Positions 24,401 to 37,200 of a stretch of DNA of 64,000 bases are shown here, piece after piece. Every line of letters starts with the position of its first letter. Position 1 is the first letter of the stretch. A model generated the notes under the pieces. That model had not been told where the DNA came from and did not search any database. It saw only the letters and a program-made list of their open reading frames with translations. The translations under genes were made by a program, and so were the position numbers. The stretch comes from Branchiostoma floridae (Eukaryota > Chordata > Leptocardii > Amphioxiformes > Branchiostomatidae): the NCBI RefSeq assembly GCF_000003815.2, contig NC_049982.1:7239440-7303439 (forward strand), in the 5' to 3' direction.

Positions 24401-27400
24401 AAAATCAACATCAGCACGAACGATATACGTTTTAAATGTTTGTGCCGGAAGCACCAAGCGATCTCCGTAGATAAGATTACAATACCGACAATTTAGGTAT
24501 GACGATATGGACGATATTGAAATGTGTTTTATTTTCATAAAATCTTTTATGGTGTACAGATTTCATTGACGAGTGTACTTCGGATCCCTGCCAACATGGC
24601 GGGACGTGCGTCGACAAAATCCAATACTACACCTGTCAGTGTGAGCCTGGCTTCACCGGAGACAACTGCCAGCATGGTTTGATCTCTTTTCTCTCTTCTT
24701 TTTCAGTTTGTCTTTACAACAGAGTTCTCTAATATATATAATGAATAAATTACTATCCCCTTAACATTGCTAGGAAAATATCTACTAGGGTATGCACATA
24801 CATATCGTTCTACACATACTAATATTCTCGGTTTTAGCTACTGGTGAATTTTACGCACGGTTAAATGTGTGAAATTAATGTAAACATTCATTCATTGAAA
24901 TCGATTGTGGACGGCGCGTAGGTACTGGGTACAGAAAAAGATTAAAAAGAAATCACGTGATGAGATTGCATCATTCTGTAACCTTTATGTCAATACTACT
25001 CAGTTCTCTCTTTTGGCAATTTGTTTGACAGTAGAAGGAAATATACAAAGTGTACGAGAGGTTCAAACAGACGAAATACATTATCGATATTCAGGTCCAG
25101 AACAGGGACTAAAACAGCCAGTGATATTTTTGCAAACGTATGCAACCCTTTTACAAATGAAAACTTATCCACAAAGTTGTGCGTTACATAATTTTCTTGA
25201 TTATTCATGCCGCTACGTCAATTCTAGACATCGACGAATGTGTGGAGGGTACACATGCATGTCTGAACGGCGCCACCTGCCTGAACACACCTGGGAGCTA
25301 CAGCTGCACCTGTAGAGATGGATGGACTGGTCAAAACTGTGAAACAGGTAGCTAGAAGAATATTATAAGATGCTTTTACAAACATTGAATATTTTGCTAT
25401 GATCATTCAATATGACAAAGTTTAGATCTATCTCTATATAATTTAGAACGAAAAATGAATCAAATTTGTAACTTAATGTAAGGCTTTGAAAAGATCGGAA
25501 TAACCAAAATAAAACGCTTGATGGGACATGAGCGCAGGTTTTTGCATAAAACATTCAAATTGACTGCTCTACAGCCGGCTGGCTATGATGAGGCTAATAG
25601 AGGAACAGGACTAATTCATATCTCCTTAAGCAAGATGCGAGCCCGGCCGACCTAGCCAGCGGATGTCGCTCAGTGAGGTCAAGGGTCGTTTCCGTCAGTG
25701 AAATTCCCTACGATTGCTCTATTAGCAATCCTACCATAATTACTCTTACGTACTCCGAGATGACACAAGGAGAAAGCTACGCGGTTTGGGGTCAAATGAT
25801 GTCTTTATTCTGCTCGATGAGAGGCTTACAGGTTGTGCAAAGACATCAACGGCCAAGCCGAGCGTAGTGAGGTGGCCCCAAACCGCGTAGCGGAAAATAT
25901 GTGGAGAAGGGTGGTATTGTTATTGTAGTAGATTAGAGAGAATATAAAATTCCAGTTCAAGTGTCAAAGAAACAGTCCAGGACTGGTGAAGATCTGCCTG
26001 CAGAACGCCGCTGGGCACTGTCGGACAGCGTAGACTCGGGCCGTAAACAGGTGCGTCGGCGCGGTGAGCCTAACTTAGTACTGCGAAGTGAGGGGTCCTG
26101 AGGGTCCTCAGCACACCGCTGGAGCTGGTTTCCTTGTGTTGTCGATGGTGAACAGAAGAAACGCAGAGAAGGAAGTGCCACTCGTGTACGTAGCTGTCGC
26201 GCCGCTGATGGAACCATGATTGTCACGGGAAATCACGGACGTCTCGCGAGAACGGGAAGGGCGCGAGAATTCGAGAAGATTCGGTGGAACTGTTGGGTGG
26301 GGGGCGGTCGACGTTTGGTCTCCAATCATAGGACTGTACGTCCCCTATGAGAGAGGGCAAGTTCTTCGTAGCATCTGCAAGGTTGTCTGAGACAGAGTTT
26401 CTGTGACGTGATGTTTCGTAGCCCCAGGAAGAGCGAGTTACTGGCTGTCGAAAGTGGCTTGATGGCGCGCCTGGCCATGGCGTGGTGTTCGGACAGCTCG
26501 CCCGTCGTGGTGACGCACTTTATCGGCCGATTCCGTGAGCAATCCAGCGGTTCCACATCGTCTACTGGCGGAATCGTGTGCCTCAGTAGTTCAGACACGC
26601 TGTGCACTGGGTAGAAGCTCTTGATCAGAGCTAAATTTCAGAAATTTTGAACGAAAAGATAAGCAAGATGCGAGCCCGGCCGACCTAGCCAGCGGATGTC
26701 GCTCAGTGAGGTCAAGGGTCGTTTCCGTCAGTGAAATTCCCTACGATTGCTCTATTAGCAATCCTACCATGACTAATTCATATCTCTGCTCCTCTCTCCT
26801 AGTTCTGAACTCCGCCAAATGCTTCCAACTTTCGGTGGAGCCCAAACCCCACCTTGCATCCGAGGGAGAGTGCACCACTCGGGGAGGCGCTCTGGCCGGA
26901 GTGAAGACCGTGGCTGAGCAGGAGTTCCTGACCGGTGAGATCCGCCTCGGGACGGACGTGTCCCACTGGATCGGTCTTAAGAACGGACCGGAACAGTTCC
27001 TATACACCGACCTCTCCACCATGAGCTGTAAGTCCCGTACAGCTAGCCTCATTTTCTAGTTACTGTAACAAAACGACTTAGCATGGAGCAATGCTTAGAC
27101 AACACGTTGTCATCGTTGATCCTCTTGAACCTTGTTTGCTGTCTGGTTTACTGGCTGGCTGGTTGGCTGGCTGACTGACTGGCTGGCTGGTTGCTTGGTT
27201 GATTGGTTGGTTACTTGGCTACATGTTTAGTTATTTAGCTGGTTGATCCTTTTGCCATGGTTTATATACACTAACAATCAGTTTTCTCTTTCACGCCTTT
27301 TGCACCACAGCCCAGCTACGCTGGATGCCCGGAAAGCCTGAGAACCTGTGTGCCCTGCTGGACAAGAACGGCAACTACGACCTGAACGCGGACTTCTGTA

Positions 27401-28542
27401 CTGAACAGTACAACTACGTCTGCGAGTCCGGTGAGTCAAAGAATTTTACTCCAGACAAAAAAGTCATAACTAGTTTTATAGATCAGAACATTATAGAATA
27501 TAGGAACACTGTACCTCTATGCTCCTTATAATACTGTTTATGGTCCATATGAGTCTGGATGTGTTTGTAGACGGTGTTTTCTTAATTGCATTAATAGGCC
27601 CCCTTTACGTTATTGCCCATCCCAAATACACGTTGATCTGTCGACATGAGTCAAATAATGATGGTTTTAATCAAGTCATCAAGGTAAATTGAAAATATTT
27701 CCAAATATCAAGGCTCTTAAAAGTCACATGATACAAAATGGCTGCTTCTCTCGTGATCTTCTACTTAACCAATTGTCTCCACTATGAAATGTCTGCAGAT
27801 GTCGTCACCTGCAAGCAGAACGTCTGCCTGAACGGAGGCAACTGCACCTCCTGCTTCAACGAGAGCTACGCTTACTGCGAATGCGCACCAGGCTTCGTAG
27901 GAGACCGCTGTGATATCAGTAAGTAGCTGTCTACAACTTTATACCCATAACCCTCAATAGAAGATAGCATAATGCTTTTGCGTCAATGTTTTTTCTAAGT
28001 CAGAAGCTTCTACTGTAGCGTCTCAAGTGAGGCAAGCGTGTCCAAATTTTGATACAAGTATTGTTTTTGTCCTTGGTGCTGAACTAGAAGCCAACTGTTC
28101 GCTTTAATATTTCGGTGAGTACTGGAGAGGTAAATAAAGAACATGGCGTCGAATGAGCCTACTGTCGCCTGCACGTCTGTCAGTTAGCAGATTTTCGCCG
28201 CTACATTAGAGGCACATGTTCACGATAAGTTTTTCCTTGCCAATGAAACTGAAAAGTAGTGTTGTATTGAGGGGAATCTAAGATAAAGATGTATCTGTGC
28301 TGTAGCGGCGACTCTGCATACGAACGTCGTCTCAACCGACGTCATGTTGTTTATTTACTTTTTGCCCTTAATGCTATACATTTTTCACCATGCATTGAGT
28401 TTTCTCTGCATCTATCGCATTTTTCCAGATGTCGACGAGTGCCCCTCCGATTCCTGTCAATATGCCGGCCGTGGTGTGGATGGAGTCAACTCCTACACCT
28501 GTCAGTGTGTGCCTGGCTTCACCGGAGACGACTGTGAGAATG
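21491..28542 (+). CDS. Secreted Cys-rich/EGF/C-type lectin protein, gene A (3' end missing)
   Basis: Eight exons, all joined in phase 1: 21491-21551, 22772-23155, 24560-24676, 25228-25347, 26803-27027, 27311-27430, 27799-27918, 28429-28542. Exon 1 is a signal peptide ([20 protein letters not shown]). Exon 2 is a Cys-rich module of about 125 aa, unnamed to me, with the motif [10 protein letters not shown] and ending YALCAKG. Then come two EGF domains (exons 3 and 4, the second a calcium-binding type DIDEC). The C-type lectin domain follows over exons 5-6 ([26 protein letters not shown]), then two more EGF domains. The final EGF has AGRGV where gene B has GGTCV, so it lacks one conserved Cys. 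The two last exons of gene B have no counterpart before the gap at 28680. It is divergent from P450 A. The lectin domain lacks EPN and WND, so sugar binding is uncertain. Confidence 0.85.
25625..26770. mobile_element. Insertion with identical 111-bp direct terminal repeats and a 16-bp flanking duplication
   Basis: The 111-bp repeats at 25627-25737 and 26660-26770 appear identical, from taagcaagatgcgagcc to gcaatcctaccat. The element is flanked by gactaattcatatctc at 25609-25624 and 26771-26786; lectin gene B has a single related copy of this sequence at the same place just before its exon 5. The interior is GC-rich, with a 93-codon - strand frame at 26607-26326 that I do not recognise. A 16-bp inverted repeat (25776-25791 with 25875-25890) encloses an AATAAA read on the minus strand. 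It could be a TRIM-like or Penelope-like retroelement; no reverse transcriptase is seen. Confidence 0.75.
27148..27248. repeat. Degenerate (GGCT/GGTT)n microsatellite in the lectin-domain intron of gene A
   Basis: Interrupted ggctggctggttggct units lie here. The equivalent intron of gene B holds a far longer (GGTT)n array at 49310-49652. Confidence 0.8.
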
Positions 28543-28679
28543 GTAGGGATCACCATATACAGTTATTAGTGAGCATGCTTTGCTGTGCAACGATATCCTT
28601 CTATGAATGTAGAATTTCATATCATTAGTCACGCGCATCTTCCATAGTGTAAGAATTTTTAATATACTAAAATACCAAG

Positions 28680-28779
28680 NNNNNNNNNNNNNNNNNNNNN
28701 NNNNNNNNNNNNNNNNNNNNNNNNNNNNNNNNNNNNNNNNNNNNNNNNNNNNNNNNNNNNNNNNNNNNNNNNNNNNNNN
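28680..28779. other. Assembly gap (100 N)
   Basis: Exactly 100 N, which usually means unknown length. It follows exon 8 of lectin gene A, so the missing terminal exons may lie in it. Confidence 0.99.
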
Positions 28780-30092
28780 AAAGGAGTGAAAAGGAACGGA
28801 GTATGAAGCAAACTTAAATAAAATCAATGAGAATATAAGGAATCGGTACTGCGGGCGTTAGAAGCATATGAAACGTGTTTTATTTTTACACCGCTGTTTC
28901 AGGCTGTTGTTTTTGTGTGGCTAAATTATTCTTTGAAGATCTGCGAAATACAAAGAAACGGAACTGAGATAAGAAAGTAAGGACTAAAATTCAGTGGGTG
29001 GTAAATAAATATCGATTATTATACATTTTCAGGATGAGGCAAGATTGTAACCTTGTTGTTGTATTTGGGTGGCTTTTATTCTCCCTAGAGGGGAGCGCCG
29101 CATGCAAATGACCCGCGAAATCCGGTCAGGAAAGATATGCTAATAAACTGCTGCCCCACGAGCATGACAGCTCCTTTCAACAGGGCCAACAACATGGTTT
29201 TCTGGAGACTGGAGACATATCTTCTCGCTCGTTCACAACGAAAGAAAAGCTGTGAAAGGATAGACATATATACATTGTACCAATAAGATTTCATCAAGTT
29301 GTACCATGAGTATCATCATTTTGGCGGGAAGAATTTGCCAACGTGAGGTGCCAACGTGAGGAATTTGTGCAAAGGATATTGGGAAATACAATTTCTGTCA
29401 ACAATTTTCCCGTCATATTCAATACAAATAAATTTCTGCCTCTTGCGACCGACATCAGGCCCTCGCTGATGACAAAAAAATCCCAATGCCGGGTTTAGAT
29501 GTCCTGGTTGCAAAACAAATTTAAGGCGTTGTATTAATATTAATGAAAGTGTGAAAAAAAGGAAGGAAAAATAATTCCCAACATGCTGGGCTCGAACTTC
29601 CGATCGTCGACTTCCCTGGGTTCGAACATGCGACCTATATTTCTCTAAGGTCAAGGTCAATTGTGCAATACATGTACTTGTTACTTTGCTAGCATTGCAT
29701 TTTTTTAAACAACTATATCCACATAGCATCATGGCTTTTTATGATAAAATATGCGCAATCGTTCTCGACATAATCCATTTCTTCTTGTGAAATTTTATAA
29801 TATAAATGTAATATGGATATTCTAAGGAATGTTATAACCACATTAACAAGTACATGAGCATAGATATGCATAGATAGGTCTCATCAATATCCATTCCTCC
29901 ATTGAACCATTGGGGCTATAGGAATTTCGTGGAGGAAGCCGCAAAATGCCAAAGTAAAGCCCGTTTCATATGCATTTGCCGATCACAGTTTACCGTTGCC
30001 TTACATTACCATTGATTTTATTTCAAGTTGCTTCATACTTCGTTCCTATCCGATCTTTTCGTTCCTTTTCGCAAGTTCGGGAGCGAAAGCGC

Positions 30093-30192
30093 NNNNNNNN
30101 NNNNNNNNNNNNNNNNNNNNNNNNNNNNNNNNNNNNNNNNNNNNNNNNNNNNNNNNNNNNNNNNNNNNNNNNNNNNNNNNNNNNNNNNNNNN
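30093..30192. other. Assembly gap (100 N)
   Basis: 100 N inside the minisatellite arm of the fold-back element; probably a collapsed tandem repeat. Confidence 0.99.
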
Positions 30193-30272
30193 AAGGAACG
30201 AAAAGTTCGTTCCTTTTCGTTCCTTTTCGTTCCTTTTCGTTCCTTTTCGTTCCTTTTCGTTCCTTTTCGCAC
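30193..30272. repeat. Minisatellite, unit gttccttttc
   Basis: About seven near-perfect 10-bp copies lie directly after the gap, and related units lie before it at 30050-30070. Confidence 0.85.
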
Positions 30273-30357
30273 TTTCGGTACACCGGCTGGGAGGGGTTCT
30301 GACAACCGACCTTCCATAAGAATTACATACTAACAATTGCTTTATATCTATCAACAG

Positions 30358-30590
30358 CGAAGGACGTGATCATAGCTGGAGATGGGAGAAAGTTGGATCC
30401 AGTAGCTGTTGTCGACGCTATGGAGCATGCGCTGTGCGCTACCCGCCCCCGTAGCCGCTACGTTGTGGGTTGGGATGCATGGCTGGTCTTTGTTCCCATC
30501 TCCTGGCTTCCTACCGACCTGGGGGACCTGGTGTTACGAGTGTTAAGTCCAAAAATAACACCCGCGTGTTGTAGGAAGGATGGAGAATAA
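30358..30590 (+). pseudogene. Isolated terminal exon of a retinol dehydrogenase-like SDR
   Basis: After the acceptor tatcaacag an open frame runs to TAA at 30588-30590. It encodes DAMEHALCATRPRSRY, VGWDAWLVFVPISWLP, then TDLGDLVLRVL. This matches the C-terminal substrate-binding end of SDR9C enzymes (RDH/HSD17B6 type), which read MEHAL, then HPRTRYSAGWDAK, then a LPxSYLP motif. The Rossmann core and catalytic YxxxK exons are not found upstream; that space is a fold-back element and gaps. AATAAA overlaps the stop (30586-30591). It may be a gene fragment, or a real last exon whose partners lie in the gaps. The exon enters in the phase left by the EGF exons of lectin A, so splicing onto that gene is formally possible. 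Confidence 0.65.
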
Positions 30591-30591
30591 A

Positions 30592-31238
30592 ATGCACTGT
30601 TGATGATGAACTGGTTTATTTGGTACATAAAACACTACATGGTACGTCGTCGTAGCCCTTGGTCCAAATTGCAGTGTAATAATTATACTATATCATATTA
30701 TATCATTTAATTTCATATCGTATCGTATCATATGATATAATATCATATCATTTCATATCGTATCATATCATATCATATCACATTATATCATATATAGAGC
30801 ATCTGGAGAGAAAGAAATGAAAATAATAGAACATGTTATAATCCAATATGAAGAACATACGGAGAAGGATATACTAAATAATCAATTAATTTGTTGTATA
30901 TAGTAGAGTAGATTCACCCCTCAAGCTACCGACATCTTGCACACTGCAGTCCTCCCTCAGAAAGACATCTGGAGCCGCATAGTTCAATTTTTTAACTTTT
31001 ATTCAGCCTGTCGGCCAATCAATTCAATCAATTAATTTGAAGTTCTTGTGCAAGAGCTGGCGATATGCCAACTTCAGTTTACCGGAGGGATTTTGTTAAT
31101 TGATGTTTGTTGATTTAGAGAAAGAACACCGCATGTCAGGGGTGTCCTATAGGCATGTTTGAAAAGTTTTACTTGTTATATGAAGAAATACAACAGGCCA
31201 CGTGTCTTCCTTTATCAACGATTAGAGACGATCGCAAG
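30592..31238. other. Intergenic between the SDR exon and P450 B
   Basis: It holds an imperfect (ATATC)n microsatellite (about 30685-30800) and LINE-tail-like pieces near 30608-30680 and 31005-31040 (tttattcagcctgtcggcc). The latter gives a minus-strand AATAAA at 31008-31013, a possible poly(A) signal for P450 B. Confidence 0.5.
30685..30800. repeat. (ATATC)n-type microsatellite
   Basis: Repeated atatcat, catatcg and tatcata units form an AT-rich, weakly palindromic tract. Confidence 0.75.
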
Positions 31239-34200
31239 CTACTGTCGTGGAAGGGCGCACAGGTCGTAAGGACGAGGGGCGTTCACTATGCCTGTCATGG
31301 TCCCGATCGTGGACAAGTTAGTGACGCCCTCTGGTGGCTTGAATGTGAACCGCTGCAGCAGGGAAACAAAGAGCAGGAAAATCTCCATCCTGGCCAGCTG
31401 TTCGCCAAGACACACTCGAGGACCTGAAATAATATAAAGAAAACAGAGGATAATATGGGAGGCGCTAGTCTTCAAGCAAATTTGTATAGATTTGACTGAT
31501 AAAGCTAACCAATAAAGCGTTACTTTCCTTAATGGACATACGCGAGATACCTGTGTTGTATGGACACGATATAAAGCACAATGTCGCCAGAACCCATGGA
31601 TTCCATGACATTACGGCAACCGTAACCCCAGTTGTAACCCTAAGCATCACCAGTCCGAATCTTCATGGACCTCCTGCCTAATTCTCATGATTGGCTATAG
31701 CTATTAGTCGAGTTATCAAGGTGCCAAAACCGAAAACCTGATACCAAAGCCCTACAATATGGTTGAAGGGTAAACATGCTTAATGTCACCTCCAACTCAC
31801 CGACAGAGAACGGGATGAGCGCCTCGTGCTTCACGAAGTTCCCGTCCTGATCCAGGAACCTGTCGGGATTGAACTTGTCCGGTTCCGGGAACAGCTGAGG
31901 GTCCATGTGCACGGACCACAGGTTCACCTGCAACACAACACGTCAAGCCATATCAACTGAGTCTGAGACCTTACTGGCGAAAGGCTTCTTCCCAAGTTCA
32001 TTTGTTCTTCCCAGGTTTCTTTGATGGGAGGTAAGACTTAGTCTTATTTTGTATATGGTTTTGTTTTTTTAATGATGGGTATTGATGTCGTATTATTTCT
32101 ATGTCATAATAAGACCCCAATCGTAAAGTCTATATTGTTCATATTGGGGAATCACGAAGTAGTAACGAAACAACCTTGCTTGGTTGAAGGAAGTGGCTAC
32201 GAGGTTTTGCCACCCAGTTGACATTGCCACAAATAAGTACTATCTTACCAAGATGTTGGCGCCTGCTGGGATGGTGTAACCGTTGAGAGAGGCACCCGTT
32301 GATAAAGAGTGGGGGACGCTGAAGGGTGCAACAGTGTTGATGCGCTGTACTTCCGCTAGGGTCGCTGTTGTGTAGGGCATCTTGTCCCGGAGGGAGTAGG
32401 ACGGAACAGCCTGTCCCAGGACAGAGTCGATCTCTCCTTGAACCTGTTTGGGGATATCCGACCATGGATTATTAACAAATCTTTCTTTGCTTCAAGTCAG
32501 ACGGAAATTGAAGAAGAGTATTGGTTACATCCAGACAAGAACAGATTTACCCGTTCCCGTATGCTTGAGTTAACGCTAGTTCACCGCGGGGTAACCTATA
32601 TCCGTGTTTAGGGACATCAAGTCGACGGATGTTGGTTTCAAAGTGAAATATTTTGAAAGTACAGTTTGCTTTGCAGTTTGAAACTGAAACCACCCTCCGT
32701 CGCATTGATATCCCAAAATAGCCATGATACGGATATAGGATACTCCACGGATAAAGGTGAACTAGTGTTATAACATGCAATAACAATGATCTAATACACG
32801 AACAGTTAATTATTTCGTCGACTGAAGACAAAGTTTGAAACTCACCTTTTCCTGTACACCCGGATTCAGCAGCATGTACAGCAGGGCCCAGTGCAAGGAC
32901 GTGGCGGTCGTCTCGGCACCAGCCATGAACAGATCCAGCACCAGCTGTGGATAGGTTATATGATAGCAATGTTCTATAATGGTTTTATATGAAATCACCG
33001 AAGACGCCAATAATGCAGTTTGGTTAAAGAAGGTAACATGTCAACTTGACAAAATTATGCATTATGTAGGTTGGTTGTAGGTTGTTTTCCATTGTGTCAA
33101 GTGCACGGTATTGGGAGGCGGGGCCCAACTGTTTCCTTCCACCGCCGTTTACCTCCCCAAAGTCAGGTACCCATTTCTAAACCAGGGTGGCGTGAGGAAA
33201 GCCCTCTTCAGTATCTCTTCCAAGTTCACAAGATTGGTGGTATGACAGGATTCGAGCGAAGGATCTCTGGGTTCACGGTCAAATATCCTACAGTTACGCC
33301 TCGCGACCTTACAATTATGCATCACATACATTGAAAATTGTTGAAGAAAATGCATTGAACAATAAAAAAACGCCTACCTGTGTGAAAATCAACTCGCCCC
33401 GGGCGGTTCGAACCGGTCCGAGGGCAGTCCGAGCGGTCCGCCTACGTCAAAGCCGTCCGGCCCGCGAGGCTGCCAGTCCGAGCGCCGGGCGTGAACCGTC
33501 ATTAAGTGGTTCAGCACGTTCGGCAGTTCAGGACCGCCGGACNNNNNNNNNNNNNNNNNNNNNNNNNNNNNNNNNNNNNNNNNNNNNNNNNNNNNNNNNN
33601 NNNNNNNNNNNNNNNNNNNNNNNNNNNNNNNNNNNNNNNNNNNNNNNNNNNNNNNNNNNNNNNNNNNNNNNNNNNNNNNNNNNNNNNNNNNNNNNNNNNN
33701 NNNNNNNNNNNNNNNNNNNNNNNNNNNNNNNNNNNNNNNNNNNNNNNNNNNNNNNNNNNNNNNNNNNNNNNNNNNNNNNNNNNNNNNNNNNNNNNNNNNN
33801 NNNNNNNNNNNNNNNNNNNNNNNNNNNNNNNNNNNNNNNNNNNNNNNNNNNNNNNNNNNNNNNNNNNNNNNNNNNNNNNNNNNNNNNNNNNNNNNNNNNN
33901 NNNNNNNNNNNNNNNNNNTTGCATATTCGTTCACCACGCACGGCTATCTGAAGTAAAGAGTAGAGTATAATACAATCTGATGGGTCTTCTAGTAAAGTTT
34001 ACATACACTTAAAAATGCTGTTCATTTTCCAATTTCCAGCTTACAGTGTTGAGTCCCCCTTTGAAGAATCTACTCCGCTACTCAGTGCAGATTTTCAGCA
34101 TGCGCGAGCGTTGCTCGGAAAGCCGACTGTCCAGTGCGCAAGATGATACTGACAAACACGGCGATCCCAGTTCCAGGCCGCACCCGCTGAAATAAACAGC

Positions 34201-37200
34201 GGGTTGATTGACATCCCGCCTGTGAGGCTCACGTGAGCGGCGCTCTGGTAGTCTTCCCACCACACATTGGCCGTTGCCATGGCGCCATGCTGGCGGTAGC
34301 CGTCTGATGTGTACAGTGTGTGACAATCTATTTACTGGCTAGCCAATCGCTACGATTGGTACGAAATGAGCCGGAGACATCGATTTTCACTGCAAATAAT
34401 GAGCAACATGATTGGTTGTAAGAAACTGAAACTGAAATCCTATGCCCCACTTTCAAGTTTCTTGGAAATTCATCTGAATATGGCGAGCCAAAACACGTTG
34501 TTCAACCATGCACGTACTTGAGCCCCCTGGTCGTCAATAAGAAGTTTTAAACATACGCAGAAATGTGACAAACGGAGAAATTTTACGATAAATTCAAGTG
34601 ATTCAGGCATTGCCAAAATTTTCGCAGTTACATATTGCCACATTTTGTGACATAATTTAGGTTGTGGGCCCTGTCCGAGTTTTATGAATTATGGACGGGA
34701 AAATACGTCCGTGTGGGAGAACTGCTACAAATGCCTGTTTATGGTACCGCCGGGCGGTCTAATGAAGTCGACCTGCTCTCTCCTTGCAGGAAAATGTTAG
34801 TCTCTACAAGGACGTTATCTGATAGAATGTCGTCCTTGGTCTCTACCAGACTCCAGGTCGCTGGAAAACCGTAGAAATAGAATGAATAGAAGAGTAAGCC
34901 GGCCAGAGGAGTGTAGCCGGCCAGGGAACAGTACGCGACCTGCACAGTTTGGATTGCCCATCACGCCCATGCAGCGTTGAGTGTGCGGATCACACCTACA
35001 TGTTTATCCTCTCGACCATTATTAAAGGGTTATCTGCCACGAAGTACCAGTCTTTGTATCGTATCTCGTACACTACCAAATGCCGTGCATGCAGCATATA
35101 AAATCTTTATTGACACGACAAAAGTAAAGCCGACTTTCGTAAGGTCTATAACTAAACAGACACGTGAATATCTATAGGTATGAACAGGTCATTGTTACGA
35201 AGTCTGTTCTCATGAAGAATGAATATGTTTTAGTCCTGTTTGTCTCTTTATTTTTCTCTAGCGATAAATGAGAAAAAAAGTCTTAAACACGTAACAGCAG
35301 ATACCGCTTGGATAGTCGCAGTGGCATGGCGGATAAGAATTCGACACGCCGTGTTTCGTTTCTAAATCACACGAACGCTATATTGTCCGTTCTGCTGTCG
35401 TGTTTGATTTGCTAACTACATTGCCCACGCAAATAAAATCGTTGTCTTCCAAGCGCAGTGTAATAAAGTACTATAAGAAGAATAAACGACAATGCTATTG
35501 TAGGTCACCCTGGCACCTGAGGTCTTCACCACACGACTCGGGATTGATCATGCTCGCACGGCGTTAAAACGGGCGGGGAAAAGTTACAGATCACCATTGT
35601 TTTCTGTAGAACTAAATATAATCTTTCTACCCTATGATTAAATAATTGTCTCTGGCTCTTTACAAATAAGACGACATTGAGTTGCGCTACGTTTCGATTG
35701 ACTGTCATTGTACCAAGCGACGATTCTGTCCAAATGTGCAATAATACGGGAGATAATGTTGAAAATGTATTTAGCATCTTTATTGCCTTTCATGGCGTCC
35801 GGCATTATCTCGCCTTGTGGACAATACCTAACATGATTTGTGAAGTGCAATATTTTGAATGTTTCTCACTTACCAAAATTTCCACCATCGTTTGGAGTCA
35901 AAGCGCATGCTTTGGCCGGAAAGGAACTTGTGAGCAGTACCTGGTTGGATCACCTGTTGGACGACCTGCAGCAGCGAGACTTCAATCGACTCTCTGAAAA
36001 CGTGTTGAGTTTGACCAGTGATATTCCCCTTGACATTATATCAAGGAAGTGGGACTAAAAACAAGTACAGTGCTGTGTCACGCTGGAGTACGGTATCCAA
36101 AACAGGACACGTGTAACGGTTAGCCGAACATCTAACGCCACCATTTTATATGCATATTGTTGTTAGAAGCGTTAGAACTACTTTATCATTTTGACCTGTA
36201 CTTAGCTTTAAGAGCACAAACGTACAATAAAAATTCGAAAATATATTACTCGTTAGTCGAAGCGACGACTGGATCAAGAAACGCCGTGGATGGCTGCATC
36301 CAGCACGTTACACTTACAGAAGGAGAGACTATGCACTACCCGTGCGTCGTAAATTGATAGGGGTTGGGGATGGTGACGCACAATCTAGGGGTCGGTGTCA
36401 TGTTCCCCTGAGAAATTTGGACGCTTCATCCTTCGTAATATGAAAGGTTAGACTTAGAGCTGCTCTGGATCGGGCCAGGGACAGGCGGATCTCAGGACAC
36501 GCAACAGTGCCTCCCGAACCGTTCTGAACGTTCGGACCGGCTATCACGATTATTGTCAGCAGGGTGTCAAGCTTGAAAGACTCCCCTGTCTGCCCCTGGG
36601 GATAACATGAGCATTGCGCGTGCGTCGCGGTCATTTCAAATTGAAAACTCATCAGTAAACCGTTTCCTGATGTCCTGTGTTATTTTTTCCGCTTTTTAGT
36701 CTTATACTAAGGCTAAATGTACAGACTGTCATGGATAAGTTGGAAGAGGTGTCGCGTGAGGGGTTTGTACGTTGTCGTTTCGGGTCAGGATGCATCAAAC
36801 TGCCATGGAGAGATGGAAAAAGACTAGCAACACAAACAATGTGTGGAATTATGTTCTGGTGCTGTTCCAACCGACTGCCGAAACTTCCGTGGAATACGAA
36901 CGGACTGGAATACAAACATCCCTTCTTGTTCAAGACTGAACTGGTAAGAAACTGTTTTACATCGTTTAGCTGTGTTACCAAGTGTGTTAGATGTGAAATT
37001 ATCAACAGCACAGTCAAAATCCTGGCTAACTGAAGTATCCATGTATTTTTTCCGCACTTACTGGGACTCCTGTAGGCTGTATTATGCACAATGTTGTTTC
37101 AGCGCCCATTTTCGTGGAAACACAGTGGTATGATGACGTAATTTTCATTTGTTGCAGCAAAGAGGAAGTCATGTTTCCACGTACCGTTGCAAATTATATC

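Larger units (their letters stand above)
28794..30275. mobile_element. Fold-back element with inverted arms ending in a 10-bp minisatellite
   Basis: Sequence at 28794-28829 (ggaacggagtatgaagc, then aaataaaatcaatg) is the near reverse complement of 30010-30045. On the right the arm leads into the 10-bp tandem unit gttccttttc (30193-30272), and on the left into ggagtgaaaaggaac beside the gap. Both gaps therefore fall in the repeat arms. The 1.2-kb interior holds no recognisable gene. Confidence 0.55.

Noticed and set aside
25627-25737. Hammerhead ribozyme in the 111-bp repeat
   Set aside because: I looked for CUGAUGA plus GAAA on both strands, as expected in some Penelope-like or retrozyme repeats, and did not find the core.
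33331-33970. Long frames rich in unknown residues
   Set aside because: They run through the 376-N gap; similar frames at 28519-28827 and 29970-30354 run through the 100-N gaps.
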